Positions 1-17,382 of a stretch of 64,000 nt of DNA are shown here, piece by piece. The stretch is from Ciona savignyi (Eukaryota; Chordata; Ascidiacea; Phlebobranchia; Cionidae): positions 633,194 through 697,193 of the forward strand of contig CH003213.1 of assembly GCA_000149265.1 (NCBI GenBank), read 5' to 3'. Position 1 is the stretch's first letter, and every line of letters begins with the position of its first letter. The position numbers were made by a program, and so were the translations under genes. The notes under the pieces are model-generated. The model was not told the origin of the DNA. It saw nothing but the letters and a program-made list of their open reading frames with translations, and did not search any database.

Positions 1-236
1 AAAAATAACCATATCTAAAGAATGTTTACATCAATCTGTAAAATTTATACCAAAAAAGCAATATGGCCTGTGTTTACTAAAATTCAACTATATTTCACCT
101 TCTCTATCCAGGCATAGTCTTAATTAAAGAGAATAAATGATTTATTTTTATCACTCCAACATGCCAAAACAATCGGCAACACTGCCGATTCTTTTCCCCA
201 AGAAAAATGGGCCAAAATGACTTTCCACTTTCTTAC

Positions 237-1120
237 CATCAAAATGTTGGCTTGGCAGAACTGGGACTACTTCTTCCCACATCCCTTTCAGTGGAACCAC
301 CTACATTATCGGATATATTAATATAAAAATGCACCTAATCACTAAAGTAAATGGTTTAAAAATGCTTTTAAGCTAAAGTTTAGACAAAGAAACAAACAAA
401 GTGCATTCATTTTAAAGTGTCCTCCGAAATGACTGGAAATAATAATAACGATGACGTTAACCTGCAATACTTTGTACTAATAGATATTCGGATAAGAATA
501 ATGTACAATGTGCTGGGCATTCGGCCTTTTTTGATATTTAAACAACGATATTAAATCATTCCTGCATTCTTACCACATGAGGCTGTTCTTTGGCCCATGT
601 TTGCAGGCGATTAAACACGCCATCGTTGCATTCTATTATCCAATGCTCCGATATATCTCTTGTTTGGATCTTGCTGGCTGCAATTGCCATTCCGAAACCA
701 ATCTCCAGAACTTTCCCCCCTGAAATTAAACTTATTAATTACTTACTTAATTCAAAATGCAGTTCGCCGCGGGAATAACAGTTTAGCCAAAATGCAAAAG
801 GCACTAAACTCTAACAATTATTAAGTTATGCATTAATGTTGTCAAACTGTTTTGACTCAAATCATGGAAACGGTGACGGAATAGAATTTACAATGCTCAA
901 CTCCAATTTGTACTCATGAAAGCATTTCTTAAGTTAAGTAAAAACCTTTGCTTGAAGCAATTGAAGCAAGTAGATGCATGTAGGGTGTTTCCCATCTCTC
1001 CATCACTGGCTTGCCCATTATTTCGAGGTGTGTGTCACTTTTATTATATCCAGCATCTGCTTCTGTCCATTTTGGTTTGCAGTCTTCGCCCTGACTAAAT
1101 ATGCTGGCACTCTCACTCAT
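237..1120 (-). CDS. GAMT: Guanidinoacetate N-methyltransferase, 5' part (exons 1-3)
   Basis: Makes creatine by transferring the methyl group of S-adenosylmethionine to guanidinoacetate in the cytosol. Three exons are visible: 946-1120 (ATG at 1118-1120), 574-719 and 237-300, with donors and acceptors in consistent phase (exon 1 ends in phase 1, exon 2 in phase 0). Exon 1 encodes [14 protein letters not shown], then the diagnostic [14 protein letters not shown]; exon 2 encodes the SAM-binding [14 protein letters not shown] and then [12 protein letters not shown]; exon 3 encodes VPLKGMWEE and ends at HFDG before a GTAAGA donor. These blocks follow vertebrate GAMT almost without gaps. About 128 residues of a usual ~236 are present; the rest lies beyond the left edge. 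An upstream in-frame extension exists, but the MSES start fits the family. Exon 1's donor (G|GTTTTT) is weak. Confidence 0.93.
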
Positions 1121-1687
1121 ATTGTACTTCTGTAGATGGCTAGTGCGTTGTGCACATAACATGTGGGAACGTAACTGTTTCAGCTGTTGCGGTGGACTGA
1201 TAATAGAACTATAATTTTTGGTGACTAAGCTCTTTATATAAACGGCTAAAGTTGGTTTAAAAATATGCATAGCGTTGCTGGCGTATATATGTTTTTTTAC
1301 TAACACGCCCGATCGTCCGTCTCACTTGGTCTGGTTTGCGCGGAAACACTGCCGCTTCATATACCGGTACTGGTAATAAAATATTAACTTGTAGACCTTT
1401 ATATACATAAGCTACAAAACTAAATATTACTTAATCAGACATTAAATAGCCCAATTTGTTTTTCTTCCCTGCATTGCCTTCAAGTCAATACAACTAAAAT
1501 ACTAAACGATTAAAATCTCCCTTTTATATATGATGAAATTGTGCTAAAATTAAACAGGCGACAAGAAAAATTATTTAACCACGTGTTAACCAAGGCTATT
1601 TGAAAAACGACATTCAAAATAAGAGCAGAAATTTGCTGGTCCCCGAACATTAAAACAATGATATTTGGGCTCTGTGCCAGGAACCCG

Positions 1688-1998
1688 GACCGGTCTGACA
1701 GATTAGTCTGGCGTTTAAGTACGTCGCTCTTTAGCCAAAGAGTTACAAGTACAAAACTGATCGCTAGCTAGTCAGTTGTGTCCTTGGGCAAGGCACGGAC
1801 ATGGCCTAAACCCAGCGGCCTAATGGCTTCTGCTAAATTAAAGGAATGTGTGAATCATACACAACACACTGCAATAGCTCCGGTAACCCGACTGCGGGCG
1901 CGAGGTGATCTGACGATTGCCCGTGTGTTAACCCACTTGGTTTTCCCACTTACAAGGATAAACATAAATATTCTATATAATCCTGTCCTATCCACTAC
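1688..1998 (+). mobile_element. Composite tRNA-related SINE (Cics-1-like), copy 1
   Basis: Shows the order shared by all copies in the window: a tRNA-like head with an A-box-like segment (GATTAGTCTGGCGTTTAAGT), the block AGTTGTGTCCTTGGGCAAGG, then CCCAGCGGCCTAATGG, a conserved block with GGGCGCGAGGTGATCTGACG, GTGTGTTAACCCACTTGG, and a tail ending in CCTGTCCTATCC. The best reference in this window is the copy at 13556. The name rests on memory of the composite SINE described from Ciona intestinalis. Confidence 0.75.
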
Positions 1999-2277
1999 CT
2001 TTGGAGATATTGCGCTCTCTCCGGCCATCGTTGTGTTTAAGTCAAAAATGGATTAATTTTTTTCATTGTATTGTATCATATCTCGACCTATTTCCATGTA
2101 TAAACTTGTTTGGAATATGTATTTTATGTTTATAAAAGAATACAGTCATTGTCGACCAGATGAGATAAAAGTTCCATAACCTAGAGTGTAGACAACGACA
2201 GTACTTTTCTCGAGTGAGTTAACAGGACTGACAAGACGACTAACACTACATTAGTATTAACTCAATTAAAAATATAT

Positions 2278-2283
2278 TTTATT
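2278..2283 (-). terminator. Poly(A) signal AATAAA of esterase copy A
   Basis: TTTATT on the plus strand, i.e. AATAAA downstream of the minus-strand gene, 110 bases after the stop. The two sister genes have the same hexamer 112-160 bases after theirs. Confidence 0.55.
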
Positions 2284-2392
2284 GACCATCTAATTTATAT
2301 ATAAATACACACACAATTAAACTCGGTTATTTGTTGCTAAATAATTATAACAGTGTCAAATCATACACGCGATAACAGATTAATGTTGATAT

Positions 2393-7009
<4,617 letters not shown>

Positions 7010-7137
7010 AATGAAATGCTATTAGACCCCTTTTCTTTTACTAAAAATACAAGTAAATTTGTATTACTAATATAATGCTATATCTATAGGTAAGTTTAAA
7101 CAATGGTTTCTACTAAACTGAAGAAACGTCTTACTCA

Positions 7138-7262
7138 TATATAACACACTGCAATAGCTCTGCTAAAACGACGGTGGGCGCGAGGTGATCTGACGATTGT
7201 CTGTGTGTTAGCCCTTGCGTTTTCTTATTTACGGGGATAAATATGAATATCCTATCCTAACG
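7138..7262 (+). mobile_element. Composite SINE, 3' fragment
   Basis: Only the 3' half is present: AACACACTGCAATAGCTC, GGGCGCGAGGTGATCTGACG, GTGTGTTAGCCC, then ATATCCTATCC. The tRNA-like head is missing. Confidence 0.7.
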
Positions 7263-8695
7263 CATTAACCTGTCAATTTGTACAGCGCATTCTAAGAGTA
7301 ACACGCCTTTATGGACATATAGTTAAATGGTTCAACGCTTACCCAAACTTTAATACAAAGAAATCGTAATGTGACTTCTCCAAATATAGCCGAAGCACAG
7401 TCAATATTAGATTTTTTTCAGTGCCATAGGTATTATACCCGGCGAGTCAGGATTAGAATCAATATTGTCGTAATGTAAAACAAATAAGTTAACTGTTTAT
7501 TTATCTGCAAGGTTGCCCATTTAAAGAAAACCTGTCAGACATTAACTCGTATAGCTGTTTGAGATATACTCAGTTATAGTTGAGCGTATTAGCCAACTTC
7601 TTGTCGTATTGTTAATGAATGCATGTCTATTTGGATGAAGAATAGTATTGGAATAAAATACACATGAGTAATGGTCCCATTTTACTTTCCTGTTTGCAAA
7701 GCCTTACACACAGTTTGATTCGAGCTTCGTGGCATTTAATTTACCCGTTTAATGCAATAATGTATGTATTTGTAAAATAAGTATTTCCGTTCATAACATG
7801 TGTTACTCGAGAGTACTTCGAAAGCAAGAATACAAAAGGAAATTTTTGGCGACAAGAATCAAGCACCAACTGTGGAGAAATAAAAGAGATTTTTGTAGCA
7901 TCAATGGCAACTATAGCAACAGCAATAATAAGAATCCCAACACGACCAGCAAAAAAAGTTGATGATGTCAAAAGCCCTTAAAAAGTTCTATCCATGTGCA
8001 AGCGGACAACATATCCAAATTCTGAACCTGAGCGAAATCACACACCGTTTATCAAACGCCCCCATGTTTTACAAACTTACCCACCTTAATGCGCAAAGGA
8101 CGTCTTTGAATCATGTTAATAAGTTAACAACACAGGAGAGATTGTTGCAATATTACTGAACGATCATGGATTTAGGGTTTGTGGTAGGAGACTTCCCCTC
8201 TTTAGAACCCTGAAAGGTAGGGCAGCTGACATCCTTGGTGAACATATTTTCTTTGGCGGGACAAGATTTCCGTAGCGTTTTAAATCAGAACTCGGTTATC
8301 GTTGTGAATGAGATCTTGAAGTTTCGTTTAAAAGCTGTCAAATCCGTTTTCATCGGTTTGTATTCGGTCTATGAAATCTTTAAATAAAAATCTCACATCA
8401 CCTATAAATGTTTGGGTATTTTGACGCAATAAATTCGAACTTGTTCTACCTTCACACAAACATGTATATTAACCTGTAATTGCTAACTCACTTTATAGTT
8501 TGCATATACATACATCAAAACATGGGGTAGTTTGTACGTGTTTGATACCCTCTAGTTTCATATATTTTTTGGAGAAGACTTATGATTTTATATACTACAA
8601 ACAAAAGTGTACATACTGAACACCTCTTGGGCCAATCAGTTTCACTAAAAGGAAGGTGGCTAAATATACAAGATCAACAGCTATAAATATTTTAA

Positions 8696-8701
8696 TTTAT
8701 T
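8696..8701 (-). terminator. Poly(A) signal AATAAA of esterase copy B
   Basis: Minus-strand AATAAA about 156 bases after the stop of copy B. Confidence 0.45.
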
Positions 8702-8856
8702 TGGAAACCTGAACTAACAAATATTTTTTTCTAAAATGTAATGACGATTACACTAACGTAAATTGAACATATACACATTTTAACACAGCTGTCGATGAAT
8801 AATTACTATAGTGTCGAATCAAATCATAAAACGCGATAACAGATTAAGATTGATAT

Positions 8857-11800
8857 TTAGTTTTGTGCCATTTGGTCTATGGTTTCTGTAAGAAGTTTGA
8901 AGTGATCTTCAATTAAGTTGCGGTCGCTTCCAAAGGGAACTTGGGCTGTGAGATGACGTTTATCTGATGACTTGTAAAGTGGCCATTCCACTGGAACTTC
9001 CTGACCTTTGTTCGGATTTCTAAAAAAATAATTTTCCTTTTTTATTCAGTTACCAAAGGACAAATTTGGTTAATATTTGTGATTAATGATTTGTGCAATT
9101 TGTGTACTTGTGTTAGGAAATCTACACGAATCTACATTTAATTGACGCTCCTAGTCCAACCGTGGTTTTAAACCGACAACTAGATTTTAACTAGAAAAAT
9201 TACACAAATATACATCTATATATTCATAGCTTCTGTCACCTACCCTGTTGTAGCAAAGTTAACAATGTACGTCATCCATTGTTCCGTCATCTTATGTTCA
9301 TCTGTTGTAAATTTGACTTTCGTGGCCATCTTTGCTGATGAGTAGGGAATTCCCCATGTAAATATAAGGTCATCGCCGTGGTCACATTCGCAGAAATCGG
9401 CCTTCATGACTAAAGTATCCGATAAATTATGTTCCTTGCTGTGGGAATACTTTGGGGCTTGCGTCATGTAGTAAAAGTAACAAGGGTGACCAGAATCTGC
9501 AAAATAAATCAGTTTTGCCTATTATACATACACAAATAGGCATTTATCTGTTACTGAAACGTTTTTAGTCAATCATAACATATCATTGTTTTTGGCAGTC
9601 AGTCTGAAAACCAGACTAAAGCTAAGTTTACCTGCATGACTTGTTGCTAGGAGAATTGTAGGAACAACGAACAACATATCTGCCATAAGTTCCCCTCCTA
9701 CTTTACTCCATTTTAGTTTATCATCTTCTGAATACTTCTTCGCAAATGTCTCCATCATAAACTTCGCCACTTCAGTCTTTTTTTCTTCCTTTGTAAATTA
9801 TATGAGTTTATTAGCATAAATCAATAAAGTGTCAAGAAAAGTTTTAATAAAAGAATGGGCTATGCTCGATGGTGTTTTTGAATGTGTGCAATCACAAGTT
9901 GATTGTTTTAAGGAAATGATTGTTATAAGACTTATAACAATAATTAACATAATTTACTAGCTCTCTCTCTCTCTCTCTGTTATGATTATATCATAGTGTG
10001 AACGCCAAACGTATACAAAATATATAGTGAATCATGGCGATCTTTTTATAAGTTCTAATAACTCAGATCAACTTTTGTAAAGTGACATTTAAATCCGACT
10101 TAGATACAGCTATTATCACCATATACTCACTGTATATGGTTTATCCATGAGCATCCACTGTAATAAACCAAGAACAGTTTCTTCCGACGCTCCACTTTCA
10201 AACTCAACTATCATGGGAGGGAGAATACCAAATTCCTCTGTGTTATTGCATCCGGTCATAAAAGGAACTGGTGCAGATGTGATCGAGTTATTGATCGGTT
10301 GTAACGGGTTTTCCGGTACGAATTCCCCGTCAATGCTGGCTGTGAATGGTCCCAGAGGCATCTGTAGGATAATAAATTCATTGAACCTCAGTCAAAATCT
10401 TTTGTCAGATCTTTCAGCATAATGTCATTAATCTCACAATCCTAATTCTAATACAAATCTTAAGTTTTTCGGATTTTTTACTGGGCAACTTCCCACCTTC
10501 TTTATTAAAGGTTTTTACATATCTGGACTTTTTTCTTTAACAATTCAGACAGCTTAAATTAGATTATGTGAACACATTTGATTCAAAAATGTTCTCTTGT
10601 TTGTACTTAAACAACATTGTTTAACGGGCGAACATTCCGTCTAATGCAATTTAACTAGGAGCTGGTTATCCAGCGCTATATGCTTAAAGGATAAGCCTAT
10701 TCTATATATTTGTTACTCTAAGGATTCCATATGTGCTTCTCACTCAAAATTACATTTTTTTTGCATTTAGTTTATGCATTTCAACAATTTGCAAAGTTTT
10801 AATTCGATTTCATAACTGCGTCTGGGAGAAGTCGTCGCGATATGCCATCAAGCGTTTTGTGTAAAAACAAAAGTGAAATCAAAAACAGCCCGCTTATCCA
10901 AACTAAGCATATAATCAAATAGCAACAAGTATGAAGAAACTCCTACTTTCTTAGATGCTTCAGTATACGCTTCCATCAGTTTATGTGCAGGTTTCTTTTT
11001 CAACCTCGCAACCATCTCATCTGGATCCTTTTCAGTGATTTTTAATTCTTCAAGCATCAACTTCCTAAACTCGTCGTGATCAGATTTGCACAAACCTTAA
11101 GGAAAATAAAAATAAATGAGAACCAAATTTGCTTTGAAACATTAGACTGCATTGGTATGTGTATTTATTACCTGGCATAGTAGCTGTACCGCTGTGTGTA
11201 ATTGCTCGATGGAAATATCCACGAGACACTGGAGACAACATATGAATTCCAACTGATGCTGCACCAGCGCTTTGCCCAAAGATAGTTACGTTGTCGGGGT
11301 TTCCCCCGAAAGACTTAATATTCTCCTTGGTCCATCTGCATGGTTCCAAATTAGAAACAGCATTAGGATAATAATTAAACACTGGCATTTACTCCAATGC
11401 TTTATGTTGATCAAAGAACCCCATGTTCCCCTTCCATTTTGTATCCTTTCCGGCAGTAAAGAAACCAAATACATTGACCCTATAATTTGGAATGACCACA
11501 ACAACATCGTGCATGCTGCATATGGTTTGACCGTTGTAGCCAATAGCAGAACCCATGGCGAGACCACCTCCGTAGAACCACACCAACACCTATCAGGAAA
11601 TGAATATATTATATTATACGGTTAAAATGCATTATGTCGGTCCGGCAGCCTGTACACAGAGCATTTTTAGGGGAGTAACCTGGAATGCTTTATTTTAAAC
11701 ATAATCGAAGGTATGTGGTTGAAATTTTCTTCTTTTTTTATTTTATTTGCTATTGATTTTCTTGACTTTTTAGGTGAATTTTATTTGTTTGCAGTTCCCG

Positions 11801-12531
11801 CCCACCTTTCTTTTCTATACTCATTGTTAAAGTATTTAAGTATTGCCCAATTCCAACGAATAAAGCAGTCGGTTTTATGTTTTTGGTTTAACATTCCTTT
11901 GGTTACGAGCCAAGAATGGATAGCGTATATATAAAATATTCAGTACTATGCTTTGGATCGAAACGAGAAAGCTTGACTTGACGTCTGGGCTCTTAGTCAC
12001 TCATGTAAGCTTTAATAAACTACCAAAGTAATACCTTACCGGCATGTTTGCGCTCGGGTTTAAGTTGTTGGTGTACACGTTGAGGTAAAGACAGTCCTCG
12101 CTAATTGCGTGCAGATCCTTTTTGGGAATATCTTCAACGACGATGTACTTACTCAGCGAATCCGTAAGTGTAATATCTTGATACGGTGACGGAATAGTAC
12201 GAGTTCCGTCCAGCACTCCGTTCCATGGTTCGACACTATAACACACTAGGAACTAAATAATAACTTGCCAACAGTTAGGTACTTTATAAAGTTTATCTTT
12301 AGAGGAAAGTTTATCTTTTATATTTATTTTTTTATAAAAAAAAGTTTTATTTAACCAAATAGAAATCTCTTACTCTTGTGGACGCTCAAATCGCAACTCT
12401 CCAACCGGTGGCTTCGCAAATGGGATCGAACTGAATTTATAAACTTGCTTGGAGTTTGGAAACTTAGACGATCCGACGACCTTTCCTCGAACGGCACCTT
12501 TGGCAGTTTTCACACACGGCGAGTCGCTCAT
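8857..12531 (-). CDS. Carboxylesterase type B, tandem copy B
   Basis: Same family and layout as copy A. Nine exons: 12374-12531, 12040-12235, 11393-11589, 11172-11335, 10947-11095, 10131-10361, 9632-9788, 9244-9496, 8857-9019; every exon has the same length as its counterpart in copies A and C, giving 555 residues. Signature EDCLYLNVY and YGGG are kept. The nucleophile elbow reads FGQSAGAAS: Ser206 is kept but the usual Glu before it is Gln. Acid in CNNTEE and base in CDHGDDL are present. There is no signal peptide and the first disulfide Cys is missing. The upstream region is conserved with copy C (see regulatory entries). It is closer in sequence to copy C than to A, so it looks like the later duplication. 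Probably an active enzyme; substrate unknown. Confidence 0.93.
9961..9979 (+). repeat. (CT)n microsatellite
   Basis: About nine CT repeats in intron 6 of esterase copy B. Confidence 0.9.
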
Positions 12532-12751
12532 AACGAGATGCTATTACTTGCTTAATTTCTAAGATAGGTAGCTGTACACAATAAAAATATTTTTAACAGT
12601 ATCCTGGCAATTCCCAACTGTGCACTCTAAATTTCAAAGTAGTGCCTAATTCCCAACGACATCCTATTTATACAATGCAGTCTCACCATATATGTCCCCA
12701 ACAAAATCATCCAGACTCACCAAATCTGACCCCGACAAAAGCATAAAGTCA

Positions 12752-12935
12752 AGAGGAGATTTACCTTACGTACCTAATATGGCGGTGTCGGTATTATGCG
12801 TTGTGTCTAATGGCTTGAATCAATATGACGTAAACATAAATCCTACAATGCCATTCATATTGGCCTTTTAAGGCTAAAGCGCCTACGTCACGCTTAGTTA
12901 AACTTTAACTTATTGATATAATTGCAGCTTAACAA
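12752..12935 (-). promoter_or_regulatory. Upstream block conserved between esterase copies B and C
   Basis: About 220-400 bases before the start of copy B. It shares long near-identical runs with 21772-21945 before copy C, including ATCCTACAATGCCA and a CRE/ATF-like TACGTCAC at 12884-12891 (21905-21912 in C), 353 and 312 bases from the respective ATGs. Not found ahead of copy A. Promoter or enhancer role is inferred from duplication and preservation only. Confidence 0.4.
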
Positions 12936-13179
12936 AGTCCAGTGCGTTAACTACAACCACTTGGTTTTATATTAATAACAAGCTGCAAAGTTTCATTTTT
13001 AGTTTCTAATCTAATCATTTTTTTCCTATCCACAATTTGCAACTAAAACAAACCATAATATAGGAACACGAAATTATAAAACAAATCGTAAGTAAGATGT
13101 CTTATCGGACAATAAAAATTACTAGCGTGTTCGAAAACACTTATCGCAGTTTGTACAACCTTTCCTTTTGTCGATGTGC

Positions 13180-13390
13180 GAGTCAGTTATGTCCTTGGCC
13201 AGGGTATTCAGCGGAGCAAGTGGGTTAATGGGTTATACTAAAACTAAATAAAAAATCATTATAATGTAACACACTATAATGGTTTACGCGTGTAATAACG
13301 CTTCCTCGTATTCGCAAGGAAATCATTCTTACGAGTGTTATCACCATCGTTGCTCAGTTCACGAAGATAAACATGAATATTAACCATACC
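13180..13390 (+). mobile_element. Composite SINE, worn copy
   Basis: Recognisable by GTCAGTTATGTCCTTGGCCA, TTAATGGGTTATAC and AACACACTATAATGG in the family's order; the GGGCGCGAGG block is lost. Confidence 0.5.
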
Positions 13391-13555
13391 CCATGTTTCA
13401 CATATTTTTTATTATACTTTTTTGTACAATCCTGTAATATTTTGTTCCTTAAACAGCCGAATTTCGTTTTATTTCACAACACTTTTATATTCGTTCAGTG
13501 AGCGCTTTATTTTTTCTCATTCAACTTATTCGTGGAATAGCATTGAGATTTGTCC

Positions 13556-13875
13556 GGCCCGTTAGTCTAATGTCCGGCCCGTTAGTCTAACGGTTAAGTG
13601 CGTCGCCTTTCAATCGAAAGGTTGTAGGTACAAAACTGGTCGCTATAGCTAGTCGGTTGTGTCCTTGGGCAAAGCACTTTACGGACATTGCCTGAACCCA
13701 GCAGATTAATGGGTTCCACCAAATTGAAGATACGTGTATATCATATAAAATACACGGCAATAGCTCCGGAAACCCGACGATGGGCGCGAGGTGATCTGAC
13801 GATTGCCCGTGTGTTAACCTCTTGGTTTTCCCATTCACGGGAATAAAGATGAATATCCTATCCTATATCCTATCG
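13556..13875 (+). mobile_element. Composite SINE, best-preserved copy
   Basis: Full order is visible: CCCGTTAGTCTAACGGTTAA (A-box region of the tRNA-like head), GAAAGGTTGTAGGTACAAAA, GTTGTGTCCTTGGGCAAAGC, CAGCAGATTAATGGGTTCCA, GGGCGCGAGGTGATCTGACG, GTGTGTTAACC, ending in repeats of ATATCCT. The first 17 bases (GTCCGGCCCGTTAGTCTAA) are doubled at 13552-13590. About 310 bases, typical of a tRNA-related SINE with an unrelated 3' body. Confidence 0.8.
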
Positions 13876-14371
13876 CTATATCCTAATGTCAAATTAATAT
13901 GTCACTTCTAATTCTTATTAAAATGTTTCATCCTAAATTCCTTGCATTTATAATTTGTTTAACCATTTTTTTCGTTTTGGCATGCTTTTAGTTACCATCA
14001 TATGATTTTTTCAGTCGGGAAATAAGTATTATTAAAGTGCGTTATGTTATGTACAGGTAATTCAATTTCAATTAGTTGATGATTTATTCCCTGGTAAGTG
14101 TGTTTGAAAGGGATAAGTATTTAACATATATTAGTGAAATTCATTTATTTTTTCCGCTTTGGTCCACTCGCTTTACAGACCACACCTCCTAAAGCAACAC
14201 CCATCAGTATTAGCCACACTTTACTGCACCCTCTCCTTTAGGTCTTCATATTGCTACATATTTAAATAATTTGCATTTTATACTAAAACCTTTTTAATTC
14301 AGTTATATTTTGTTGTAATTTTTAGATTTTATTATATAAGGTTTAAAAGTAACTTCAGTTATATATAGTAA

Positions 14372-16698
14372 TTATGGGTCCCAATTGAAAAATTGGGACA
14401 CATATTGTTTTTGTCCGTTTTTTTTCGTTTTTTTTCGTTAAAGGTTTGACAGGCATGGAATGTCGCCCCGACATCTACCAGAAGGAATAATGGAATCGTA
14501 ATGAAACTTAGCCATTTGTTAGACAACATGGTCTAGATATGCAGAAACCAAAAATTTGGGTGATAAATCAAGGGGAATTCCCCTGGGAGGTTAAAAACCA
14601 AAACGGTATTTTTTATTAAAAATTTAGCTTTTTGTGGCATAGCGCTTAAACGGCTGCTTCAATTTAAATAAAGCTTTGTCATTTGTTAGACAACATGGTC
14701 TAGATACGCAGGAGCAAATTTGTGGGTGATAAATCTAGGGGGACTCCCCGGAGACGTTAAAATCCAAAATGGTTATTTTTCTAATTAAATAGCTTTTCGG
14801 AACATAGCGTTTAACCGGCTGCTCTAATTTTGATCAGATTTGGTGGAATACTAGATCGTTAGCCACCCTGTGTCGCTTAAAAGAAAGAAAATATTTACTT
14901 AGAGTAACTCCCTTAAAAACGAAGATATGTTCCTGACTCATGATTGTGACAAGCATGCCACATTGCACTGACATCCCCAACAAGGATTCGTCAAATCGGA
15001 TTAAAACTTTAAGAATTGATAGTTAACACGCGTGTGAGATTTTCGAACATTTTACCACAAATGTTTTAATTTAAGCTTCTTGTCACGCGCTGTAGTATAA
15101 TGAAGGTTAATTCCCAAAACAGCCCGATTGAGTTTCATTATTTCGGGGGAATTCCACTGGGCTTAGTGATTAATTTCTGTTTTTACATATTTGAGTAATG
15201 TTATCAAAGTTAGGTGTTTGTTAGATAATCTAACAAGCAGTTTTAATCCGCTTTGGCGACTCCTTGTTGAAGATGTCGGCGCGATATGGCATGCCTGTTA
15301 CAATCATGGTTTTGAAACAAGTCGTAATTTTTAGGGTATTACCCTAGGTATTGTATTTCTTTTTGCCAATGGTACAACGTCGGATAGGGTACTAACATTT
15401 TAGCCGACCAAGCGCTATGCCCTAAAGAGCTTATTTTAGAAAAAATACCGCTTTGGTTTTTCAACTTCCAGGGGAATTCCCCTAGGTATTTTACCCAAAA
15501 TTTTGGTTTCCGCATAACTAGGCCTTGTTGTCTAACAAATGGCAAAGTTTCATTGCAATACCATTACGTTTTCTAGTAGATGTCGGAGCCACAATCCATG
15601 CCTGTCACAATTATGATTTGAGAAAAAAATCTTACTTTTTAGGGTATTTTCCTAGTTAATTTTTTTAATTCTTTTAAGTGTTTTATCAGTGGCCAATGCA
15701 CTCACATTTGATCAAATATAGTTTAAATTGGAGCAGCCATTTAAGCGCTCTGCGCAAAAAAGCTAATTATTTAAAAAAAATACCGTTTTGGTTTTTCAAC
15801 TCACAGGGGAATTTCCCTGGGTATATTACCCAAAATTTTGGTTTCCGCATATCTAGAACATGTTGTCTAACAATTGACAAAGTTTAAATGCAATTTTAAT
15901 ACTTATTCTGTTAGATGTCGGGCCACAAGCCATGCCTGTCACAATCATGATTTGAGAACAAAATCTTATTTTTTAGGGTATTTCCCTGGGTATTTTTTAA
16001 ATTTTTTTAGGTGTTTTATCAGTGGCTAGTGCACTTATATTTTATCAAATCTAATTGAAATTTAAAGCAGCCGTTTAAGCGTTATACGCAAAAAGATCTA
16101 ATTTTTTTTTTAAATCCATTTTGGTTATTTACCTCCCAGGGGAATTGCCCTGGATATATTACCCAAAAGTTTGTTTTTTTTGCATATCTAGGACATATTG
16201 TCTAACAAATGACAACGTTTTATTGCGATTCCATTACTTTTTCTAGTATATGTTGGGGCCACAAGCCATATGGCATGCCTGTCACAATCATGATTTAAAA
16301 CAAAATCTTATTTTTTTAGGGTATTTCCCTAGGTAATTTTTTTAATTCTTTCAAGTGTTATATCAGCGGTTAATGCACTTACATTTCACCAAATTTAAAC
16401 AAAAAGAGAGAAGCTGTTCAAGCGCTATGCCTCAAAAAGCAAAATTTTTATTAAAAAATACTGTTTTGATTTTTAACGTCCCAGGGGAATTCCCCTAGAT
16501 TAATTACCCGAAATTTTGGCTTCTGCATATCTTAACTACGTGGTCTAACAAATTACCGAGTTTCAATATGATTCCATTACCCTTTCTGGTAGATATTGGG
16601 TCCACAAGCAATGCCTGTCAAGCGTTTGACAAAAAAAAAAAAAAAAAAAAAACGGACAAAAACAATATGTGTCCCATTTTTCCAAATGGGACCCATAA
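14372..16698 (+). mobile_element. Foldback-like repeat array, element 1
   Basis: Ends are inverted copies: TTATGGGTCCCA at 14372 and TGGGACCCATAA to 16698, each followed inward by a GTCCCA..TGGGAC hairpin, ACACATATTGTTTTTGTCCG, a poly-T/A run, and GACAGGCATGG. Inside are units of about 310-345 bases, each with a GGGGAATTCCCC-type palindrome, 'CAAAATTTTGGTTTCTGCATATCTAG', TTGTCTAACAAATG and GCCATGCCTGTCACAATCAT. The left arm (to ~14990) carries the units in one orientation and the right arm (from ~15340) in the other, with a non-repeated spacer between. TAA flanks both ends and may be a target duplication. No protein-coding capacity is seen. Confidence 0.75.
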
Positions 16699-16819
16699 TA
16701 ACTACATACACAGTGTATAAAATACAAAATGTGGTTAGGGACCCTGTAGCATGAATATATGGCATGCAACATGTGTTTTACAAATAGTGGTGGTTAAACA
16801 CGTAGTTGACACTCTCTAA
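16699..16819 (-). repeat. Outer terminal module of the same repeat family
   Basis: Reads on the minus strand as AGAGAGTGTCAACTACGTGT, CACCACTATTTGTAAAACAC, GCCATATATTCATGCTACAG, GGGTCCCTAACCACATTTTG. The same module opens the arrays at 39566, 41580 and 57014 in the other orientation. Confidence 0.7.
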
Positions 16820-17382
16820 GTCTAGTTATCTTTATCTTTTTAATTGCATAGTGTAACTGCAGTTCGTTTTACAGGCTTTTCGCCTTGGTCCGATATGTTT
16901 TGTCTTAATTGATGTGACGTGAAATTTGGGCGAAAGAAGTAAACTAAAGCCTGTTTTTTGGTAATCACGCTTTAAGGCATTAATAAGATTGTCCTTTGCT
17001 AGATAAATGTCTTCTGATTATAGATGTTTCAACAGCTCATAAACGTTTAGAGTATTAGCTAACCTATGGTAGTACTGAGAATAAATATATAGATTTCTAT
17101 TTGCATGAAGAAGGGTGTTTGGATTAAAATTCGCTTAGTCATATCCCACTTCACTCTCCTACTTGCAAAGGCGTAATCCAACAACCTACTTTGATATCAG
17201 ACTGGGTTTACTGAGATTTTTTGGACTAGCTTTGTGATTTTATACACCACAAATCTAACTGTACCTGCGAAATTTCTATTGGGCCAAACACCCAACCAAT
17301 CAAAACGAATGTGTAGATAAATCTATAAAGACCAGCATATTTGGATATTTATCTTAAAAACTAAAAAATATCAGGTTGTTTT

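Larger units (their letters stand above)
1121..2392. other. Intergenic region between GAMT and esterase gene A
   Basis: No gene seen. It holds one composite SINE (listed separately) and, at 2278-2283 on the minus strand, a likely AATAAA poly(A) signal for esterase gene A about 110 bases after its stop. GAMT and the esterase are on the same strand, so the promoter of GAMT should lie just above 1120. Confidence 0.6.
7010..8856. other. Spacer between esterase copies A and B
   Basis: No gene seen. It holds a truncated composite SINE at 7138-7262. The stretch from about 7540 to 8700 is related to 17010-17400, just downstream of copy C: both have the order 'GATGAAGAA..GTATTGGAATAAAA' type block, a TTTGCAAAGCC-like block and GGGCCAA..CAATCA. 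The downstream flank was therefore duplicated together with the genes. Poly(A) signal for copy B is at 8696-8701 (minus strand). Confidence 0.55.
12532..14371. other. Spacer upstream of esterase copy B
   Basis: No gene seen. The first ~500 bases are homologous to the region upstream of copy C (21594-22200). Two composite SINEs follow, at 13180 (worn) and 13556 (well kept). The remainder to 14371 is AT-rich with no recognisable content. Confidence 0.5.

Noticed and set aside
1778-2056. Plus-strand frame of 92 codons
   Set aside because: It lies wholly in a SINE, as do similar frames at 13587-13838 and 55797-55991.
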